Positions 56,101-64,000 of a stretch of DNA of 64,000 nucleotides are shown here, piece after piece; the stretch's first letter is position 1; each line of letters starts with the position of its first letter. The notes beneath the pieces are model-generated. The model was not told where the DNA came from, did no database searches, and saw only the letters and a program-made list of their open reading frames with translations. Source of the stretch: Nematostella vectensis (lineage: Eukaryota; Cnidaria; Anthozoa; Actiniaria; Edwardsiidae); the NCBI RefSeq assembly GCF_932526225.1, contig NC_064036.1, forward strand, positions 1,550,001-1,614,000, read 5' to 3'. A program made the translations under genes and the position numbers.

Positions 56101-59100
56101 AGTATTATAGACACCATACAGTGTTGCCTTGTGGATATTTCTAGAAAAGTCGTACACTAGTTTAGTAGTATTATAGACACCATACAGTGTTGCCTTGTGG
56201 GTATTTCTAGAAGAGTCGTACACTAGTTCAGTAGTATTATAGACACCATACAGTATTGCCTTGTGGGTATTTCTAGAAGAGTCATACACTAGTTCAGTAG
56301 TATTATAGACACCATACAGTATTGCCTTGTGGGTATTTCTAGAAGAGTCATACACTAGTTCAGTAGTATTATAGACACCATACAGTGTTGCCTTGTGGGT
56401 ATTTCTAGAAGAGTCATACACTAGTTCAGTAGTATTATAGACACCATACAGTGTTGCCTTGTGGGTATTTCTAGAAGAGTCGTACACTAGTTCAGTAGTA
56501 TTATAGACACCATACAGTATTGCCTTGTGGGTATTTCTAGAAGAGTCGTACACTAGTTCAGTAGTATTATAGACACCATACAGTGTTGCCTTGTGGGTAT
56601 TTCTAGAAGAGTCATACACTAGTTTAGTAGTATTATAGACACCATACAGTATTGCCTTGTGGGTATTTCTAGAAGAGTCGTACACTAGTTCAGTAGTATT
56701 ATAGACACCATACAGTGTTGCCTTGTGGGTATTTCTAGAAGAGTCGTACACTAGTTTAGTAGTATTATAGACACCATACAGTGTTGCCTTGTGGGTATTT
56801 CTAGAAGAGTCGTACACTAGTTCAGTAGTATTATAGACACCATACAGTATTGCCTTGTGGGTATTTCTAGAAGAGTCGTACACTAGTTCAGTAGTATTAT
56901 AGACACCATACAGTGTTGCCTTGTGGGTATTTCTAGAAGAGTCATACACTAGTTTAGTAGTATTATAGACACCATACAGTGTTGCCTTGTGGGTATTTCT
57001 AGAAGAGTCGTACACTAGTTCAGTAGTATTATAGACACCATACAGTGTTGCCTTGTGGGTATTTCTAGAAGAGTCATACACTAGTTTAGTAGTATTATAG
57101 ACACCATACAGTGTTGCCTTGTGGGTATTTCTAGAAGAGTCGTACACTAGTTCAGTAGTATTATAGACACCATACAGTATTGCCTTGTGGGTATTTCTAG
57201 AAGAGTCATACACTAGTTTAGTAGTATTATAGACACCATACAGTGTTGCCTTGTGGGTATTTCTAGAAGAGTCGTACACTAGTTCAGTAGTATTATAGAC
57301 ACCATACAGTGTTGCCTTGTGGGTATTTCTAGAAGAGTCATACACTAGTTTAGTAGTATTATAGACACCATACAGTGTTGCCTTGTGGGTATTTCTAGAA
57401 GAGTCGTACACTAGTTCAGTAGTATTATAGACACCATACAGTATTGCCTTGTGGGTATTTCTAGAAGAGTCATACACTAGTTCAGTAGTATTATAGACAC
57501 CATACAGTGTTGCCTTGTGGGTATTTCTAGAAGAGTCATACACTAGTTTAGTAGTATTATAGACACCATACAGTGTTGCCTTGTGGGTATTTCTAGAAGA
57601 GTTGTACACTAGTTCAGTAGTATTATAGACACCATACAGTGTTGCCTTGTGGGTATTTCTAGAAGAGTCATACACTAGTTCAGTAGTATTATAGACACCA
57701 TACAGTGTTGCCTTGTGGGTATTTCTAGAAGAGTCGTACACTAGTTTAGTAGTATTATAGACACCATACAGTGTTGCCTTGTGGGTATTTCTAGAAGAGT
57801 CGTACACTAGTTCAGTAGTATTATAGACACCATACAGTATTGCCTTGTGGGTATTTCTAGAAGAGTCGTACACTAGTTCAGTAGTATTATAGACACCATA
57901 CAGTGTTGCCTTGTGGGTATTTCTAGAAGAGTCATACACTAGTTTAGTAGTATTATAGACACCATACAGTGTTGCCTTGTGGGTATTTCTAGAAGAGTCG
58001 TACACTAGTTCAGTAGTATTATAGACACCATACAGTGTTGCCTTGTGGGTATTTCTAGAAGAGTCATACACTAGTTTAGTAGTATTATAGACACCATACA
58101 GTGTTGCCTTGTGGGTATTTCTAGAAGAGTCGTACACTAGTTCAGTAGTATTATAGACACCATACAGTGTTGCCTTGTGGGTATTTCTAGAAGAGTCATA
58201 CACTAGTTTAGTAGTATTATAGACACCATACAGTGTTGCCTTGTGGGTATTTCTAGAAGAGTCGTACACTAGTTCAGTAGTATTATAGACACCATACAGT
58301 GTTGCCTTGTGGGTATTTCTAGAAGAGTCATACACTAGTTCAGTAGTATTATAGACACCATACAGTGTTGCCTTGTGGGTATTTCTAGAAGAGTCGTACA
58401 CTAGTTTAGTAGTATTATAGACACCATACAGTGTTGCCTTGTGGGTATTTCTAGAAGAGTCGTACACTAGTTCAGTAGTATTATAGACACCATACAGTAT
58501 TGCCTTGTGGGTATTTCTAGAAGAGTCGTACACTAGTTCAGTAGTATTATAGACACCATACAGTGTTGCCTTGTGGGTATTTCTAGAAGAGTCATACACT
58601 AGTTTAGTAGTATTATAGACACCATACAGTGTTGCCTTGTGGGTATTTCTAGAAGAGTCGTACACTAGTTCAGTAGTATTATAGACACCATACAGTGTTG
58701 CCTTGTGGGTATTTCTAGAAGAGTCATACACTAGTTTAGTAGTATTATAGACACCATACAGTGTTGCCTTGTGGGTATTTCTAGAAGAGTCGTACACTAG
58801 TTCAGTAGTATTATAGACACCATACAGTATTGCCTTGTGGGTATTTCTAGAAGAGTCATACACTAGTTTAGTAGTATTATAGACACCATACAGTGTTGCC
58901 TTGTGGGTATTTCTAGAAGAGTCGTACACTAGTTCAGTAGTATTATAGACACCATACAGTATTGCCTTGTGGGTATTTCTAGAAGAGTCATACACTAGTT
59001 CAGTAGTATTATAGACACCATACAGTGTTGCCTTGTGGGTATTTCTAGAAGAGTCGTACACTAGTTTAGTAGTATTATAGACACCATACAGTGTTGCCTT

Positions 59101-62100
59101 GTGGGTATTTCTAGAAGAGTCGTACACTAGTTTAGTAGTATTATAGACACCATACAGTGTTGCCTTGTGGATATTTCTAGAAGAGTCATACACTAGTTCA
59201 GTAGTATTATAGACACCATACAGTGTTGCCTTGTGGGTATTTCTAGAAGAGTCGTACACTAGTTTAGTAGTATTATAGACACCATACAGTGTTGCCTTGT
59301 GGATATTTCTAGAAGAGTCATACACTAGTTCAGTAGTATTATAGACACCATACAGTGTTGCCTTGTGGATATTTCTAGAAGAGTCGTACACTAGTTTAGT
59401 AGTATTATAGACACCATACAGTGTTGCCTTGTGGATATTTCTAGAAGAGTCATACACTAGTTCAGTAGTATTATAGACACCATACAGTGTTGCCTTGTGG
59501 GTATTTCTAGAAGAGTCGTACACTAGTTCAGTAGTATTATAGACACCATACAGTGTTGCCTTGTGGGTATTTCTAGTAGAAGAGTTGTACACTAGTTCAG
59601 TAGTATTATAGACACCATACAGTGTTGCCTTGTGGGTATTTCTAGAAAAGTCATACACTAGTTTAGTAGTATTATAGACACCATACAGTGTTGCCTTGTG
59701 GGTATTTCTAGAAGAGTCGTACACTAGTTTAGTAGTATTATAGACACCATACAGTGTTGCCTTGTGGATATTTCTAGAAGAGTCGTACACTAGTTTAGTA
59801 GTATTATAGACACCATACAGTATTGCCTTGTGGGTATTTCTAGAAGAGTCGTACACTAGTTCAGTAGTATTATAGACACCATACAGTGTTGCCTTGTGGG
59901 TATTTCTAGAAAAGTCATACACTAGTTCAGTAGTATTATAGACACCATACAGTGTTGCCTTGTGGGTATTTCTAGAAGAGTCGTACACTAGTTTAGTAGT
60001 ATTATAGACACCATACAGTGTTGCCTTGTGGGTATTTCTAGAAAAGTCATACACTAGTTCAGTAGTATTATAGACACCATACAGTGTTGCCTTGTGGGTA
60101 TTTCTAGAAGAGTCGTACACTAGTTTAGTAGTATTATAGACACCATACAGTGTTGCCTTGTGGGTATTTCTAGAAAAGTCATACACTAGTTCAGTAGTAT
60201 TATAGACACCATACAGTGTTGCCTTGTGGGTATTTCTAGAAGAGTCGTACACTAGTTTAGTAGTATTATAGACACCATACAGTGTTGCCTTGTGGATATT
60301 TCTAGAAGAGTCGTACACTAGTTTAGTAGTATTATAGACACCATACAGTATTGCCTTGTGGGTATTTCTAGAAGAGTCGTACACTAGTTTAGTAGTATTA
60401 TAGACACCATACAGTGTTGCCTTGTGGGTATTTCTAGAAAAGTCATACACTAGTTTAGTAGTATTATAGACACCATACAGTATTGTCTTGTGGGTATTTC
60501 TAGAAGAGTCATACACTAGTTTAGTAGTATTATAGACACCATACAGTATTGCCTTGTGGGTATTTCTAGAAGAGTCATACACTAGTTTAGTAGTATTATA
60601 GACACCATACAGTGTTGCCTTGTGGGTATTTCTAGAAAAGTCATACACTAGTTTAGTAGTATTATAGACACCATACAGTATTGCCTTGTGGGTATTTCTA
60701 GAAGAGTCATACACTAGTTCAGTAGTATTATAGACACCATACAGTGTTGCCTTGTGGGTATTTCTAGAAGAGTCGTACACTAGTTCAGTAGTATTATAGA
60801 CACCATACAGTGTTGTCTTGTGGGTATTTCTAGAAAAGTCATACACTAGTTCAGTAGTATTATAGACACCATACAGTATTGCCTTGTGGGTATTTCTAGA
60901 AGAGTCATACACTAGTTCAGTAGTATTATAGACACCATACAGTGTTGCCTTGTGGGTATTTCTAGAAGAGTCGTACACTAGTTCAGTAGTATTATAGACA
61001 CCATACAGTGTTGTCTTGTGGGTATTTCTAGAAAAGTCATACACTAGTTCAGTAGTATTATAGACACCATACAGTGTTGCCTTGTGGATATTTCTAGAAG
61101 AGTCGTACACTAGTTTAGTAGTATTATAGACACCATACAGTGTTGCCTTGTGGGTATTTCTAGAAGAGTCGTACACTAGTTTAGTAGTATTATAGACACC
61201 ATACAGTGTTGCCTTGTGGGTATTTCTAGAAGAGTCATACACTAGTTTAGTAGTATTATAGACACCATACAGTGTTGCCTTGTGGGTATTTCTAGAAGAG
61301 TCGTACACTAGTTCAGTAGTATTATAGACACCATACAGTGTTGCCTTGTGGGTATTTCTAGAAGAGTCGTACACTAGTTTAGTAGTATTATAGACACCAT
61401 ACAGTATTGCCTTGTGGGTATTTCTAGAAGAGTCATACACTAGTTTAGTAGTATTATAGACACCATACAGTATTGCCTTGTGGGTATTTCTAGAAGAGTC
61501 ATACACTAGTTTAGTAGTATTATAGACACCATACAGTGTTGCCTTGTGGGTATTTCTAGAAGAGTCATACACTAGTTCAGTAGTATTATAGACACCATAC
61601 AGTGTTGCCTTGTGGGTATTTCTAGAAGAGTCGTACACTAGTTTAGTAGTATTATAGACACTATACAGTGTTGCCTTGTGGGTATTTCTAGTAGAAGAGT
61701 CGTACACTAGTTTAGTAGTATTATAGACACCATACAGTGTTGCCTTGTGGGTATTTCTAGAAGAGTCATACACTAGTTTAGTAGTATTATAGACACCATA
61801 CAGTGTTGCCTTGTGGGTATTTCTAGAAGAGTCGTACACTAGTTTAGTAGTATTATAGACACCATACAGTGTTGCCTTGTGGATATTTCTAGTAGAGTCG
61901 TACACTAGTTTAGTAGTATTATAGACACCATACAGTGTTGCCTTGTGGGTATTTCTAGAAGAGTCGTACACTAGTTTAGTAGTATTATAGACACCATACA
62001 GTGTTGCCTTGTGGGTATTTCTAGAAGAGTCGTACACTAGTTCAGTAGTATTATAGACACCATACAGTATTGCCTTGTGGGTATTTCTAGTAGAGTCGTA

Positions 62101-64000
62101 CACTAGTTTAGTAGTATTATAGACACCATACAGTGTTGCCTTGTGGATATTTCTAGAAGAGTCATACACTAGTTTAGTAGTATTATAGACACCATACAGT
62201 GTTGCCTTGTGGGTATTTCTAGAAGAGTCATACACTAGTTCAGTAGTATTATAGACACCATACAGTGTTGCCTTGTGGGTATTTCTAGAAGAGTCATACA
62301 CTAGTTCAGTAGTATTATAGACACCATACAGTATTGCCTTGTGGGTATTTCTAGAAGAGTCATACACTAGTTTAGTAGTATTATAGACACCATACAGTGT
62401 TGCCTTGTGGGTATTTCTAGAAGAGTCGTACACTAGTTTAGTAGTATTATAGACACCATACAGTGTTGCCTTGTGGGTATTTCTAGAAGAGTCGTACACT
62501 AGTTCAGTAGTATTATAGACACCATACAGTGTTGCCTTGTGGGTATTTCTAGTAGAAGAGTCGTACACTAGTTTAGTAGTATTATAGACACCATACAGTG
62601 TTGCCATGTGGGTATTTCTAAAAGAGTCGTACACTAGTTTAGTAGTGTTATAGACACCATACAGTGTTGCCTTGTGGGTATTTCTAGAAGAGTCGTACAC
62701 TAGTTCAGTAGTATTATAGACACCATACAGTGTTGCCTTGTGGGTATTTCTAGAAGAGTCGTACACTAGTTCAGTAGTATTATAGACACCATACAGTATT
62801 GCCTTGTGGGTATTTCTAGAAGAGTCGTACACTAGTTCAGTAGTATTATAGACACCATACAGTGTTGCCTTGTGGGTATTTCTAGAAGAGTCATACACTA
62901 GTTTAGTAGTATTATAGACACCATACAGTGTTGCCATGTGGGTATTTCTAGAAGAGTCGTACACTAGTTTAGTAGTATTATAGACACCATACAGTGTTGC
63001 CTTGTGGATATTTCTAGAAGAGTCGTACACTAGTTCAGTAGTATTATAGACACCATACAGTGTTGCCTTGTGGGTATTTCTAGAAGAGTCGTACACTAGT
63101 TTAGTAGTATTATAGACACCATACAGTGTTGCCTTGTGGGTATTTCTAGAAGAGTCGTACACTAGTTCAGTAGTATTATAGACACCATACAGTGTTGCCT
63201 TGTGGGTATTTCTAGAAGAGTCGTACACTAGTTTAGTAGTATTATAGACACCATACAGTGTTGCCTTGTGGGTATTTCTAGAAGAGTCGTACACTAGTTC
63301 AGTAGTATTATAGACACCATACAGTGTTGCCTTGTGGGTATTTCTAGAAGAGTCGTACACTAGTTCAGTAGTATTATAGACACCATACAGTATTGCCTTG
63401 TGGGTATTTCTAGAAGAGTCGTACACTAGTTCAGTAGTATTATAGACACCATACAGTATTGCCTTGTGGGTATTTCTAGAAGAGTCATACACTAGTTCAG
63501 TAGTATTATAGACACCATACAGTATTGCCTTGTGGGTATTTCTAGAAGAGTCGTACACTAGTTTAGTAGTATTATAGACACCATACAGTGTTGCCTTGTG
63601 GGTATTTCTAGAAGAGTCATACACTAGTTTAGTAGTATTATAGACACCATACAGTATTGCCTTGTGGGTATTTCTAGAAGAGTCGTACACTAGTTTAGTA
63701 GTATTATAGACACCATACAGTGTTGCCTTGTGGGTATTTCTAGTAGAGTCGTACACTAGTTTAGTAGTATTATAGACACCATACAGTGTTGCCTTGTGGG
63801 TATTTCTAGAAGAGTCGTACACTAGTTTAGTAGTATTATAGACACCATACAGTATTGCCTTGTGGGTATTTCTAGAAGAGTCGTACACTAGTTCAGTAGT
63901 ATTATAGACACCATACAGTGTTGCCTTGTGGGTATTTCTAGTAGAGTCGTACACTAGTTTAGTAGTATTATAGACACCATACAGTATTGCCTTGTGGGTA

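Larger units (their letters stand above)
39317..64000. repeat. Giant 66-bp minisatellite array (about 370 units, continues past the window)
   Basis: The plus-strand unit contains TAGACACCATACAGTGTTGC, then CTTGTGGGTATTTCTAGAAG, then AGTCGTACACTAGTTCAGTA. Most units are 66 bp; a minority are 69 bp, with an extra TAG or AAG triplet (TCTAGTAGAAG, TCTAGAAGAAGAG). The left boundary at about 39317 is a shortened, degenerate unit. Variants recur at fixed sites, chiefly C/T and G/A transitions, for example TCG/TCA/TTG at a CpG. Each unit carries the palindromes TCTAGA and ACTAGT. Blocks of units are duplicated at the kilobase scale. One minus-strand frame stays open (VYDSSRNTHKATLYGVYNTT per unit), but common differences are mostly amino-acid changing, and no promoter, start or unique coding flank is seen. 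Confidence 0.97.

Noticed and set aside
39317-64000. CRISPR array
   Set aside because: Units abut each other with no unique spacers, and the context is an animal genome; this is a minisatellite.
1-64000. tRNA, rRNA or snRNA genes
   Set aside because: No B-box-like GGTTCRANNCC with a foldable cloverleaf, and no rRNA or snRNA landmark sequences, were noticed on either strand by eye.

Overview
The window is nuclear DNA of a multicellular animal. It has spliced genes with short exons and GT-AG introns, AATAAA signals, MITEs, non-LTR and DIRS-type retroelement remnants and large minisatellites; there is no operon structure. A cnidarian, probably an anthozoan (sea anemone or coral), fits best, judged from the RAG1-N-terminus-like RING gene, the TAGCCTGC-ended Mutator-type MITEs and the style of the IQCE and Ly6 genes. 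The species cannot be fixed from this sequence alone.

Layout: 1-5.56 kb has no gene I can support. 5.57-7.45 kb is a nest of mobile elements: a CRE-rich repeat, a strong hairpin, and a TIR element split by a broken DIRS-like retroelement with an inverted second fragment. 8.17-10.25 kb holds a three-exon Ly6/uPAR-type GPI-anchored protein gene that I assembled from splice sites; no single ORF shows it. 10.9-11.4 kb is a second copy of the TIR element. 12.2-13.6 kb holds a two-exon gene for a RING protein resembling the N-terminal half of RAG1, without a transposase core.

14.9-34.3 kb is one large plus-strand gene that I read as IQCE (IQ-motif protein E, a ciliary scaffold of the EVC/EVC2-EFCAB7 Hedgehog module in vertebrates). 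I joined 28 exons whose phases all agree, giving about 1,721 codons. The first ~770 residues follow the vertebrate protein in order: N-terminal motifs, a YDEIIELKK block, coiled coils, four IQ motifs and an acidic SDSDDDVVI motif. A further ~950 residues are a low-complexity extension that repeats this acidic-hydrophobic motif and carries a 20-residue tandem repeat. The introns hold many tandem repeats, two MITEs, a non-LTR fragment, duplicated splice-site segments and one possible nested secreted-peptide ORF.

34.6-39.3 kb is repeat-rich and has no convincing gene. It includes a 19-bp minisatellite split by a non-LTR retrotransposon 3' end. 39.3 kb to the right edge (over 24.6 kb, running off the window) is one 66-bp minisatellite of about 370 units with kilobase-scale internal duplications. 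It is open in one minus-strand frame, which produces several thousand codons of apparent ORF; I read this mainly as a consequence of a unit length divisible by three, not as proof of a gene.

The genes do not form a pathway together; they are independent neighbours. The most interesting points are the extended IQCE with repeated SIM-like motifs, the RAG1-N-terminus-like gene, the newly assembled Ly6 gene, the possible peptide gene inside an IQCE intron, and the architecture of the giant array.
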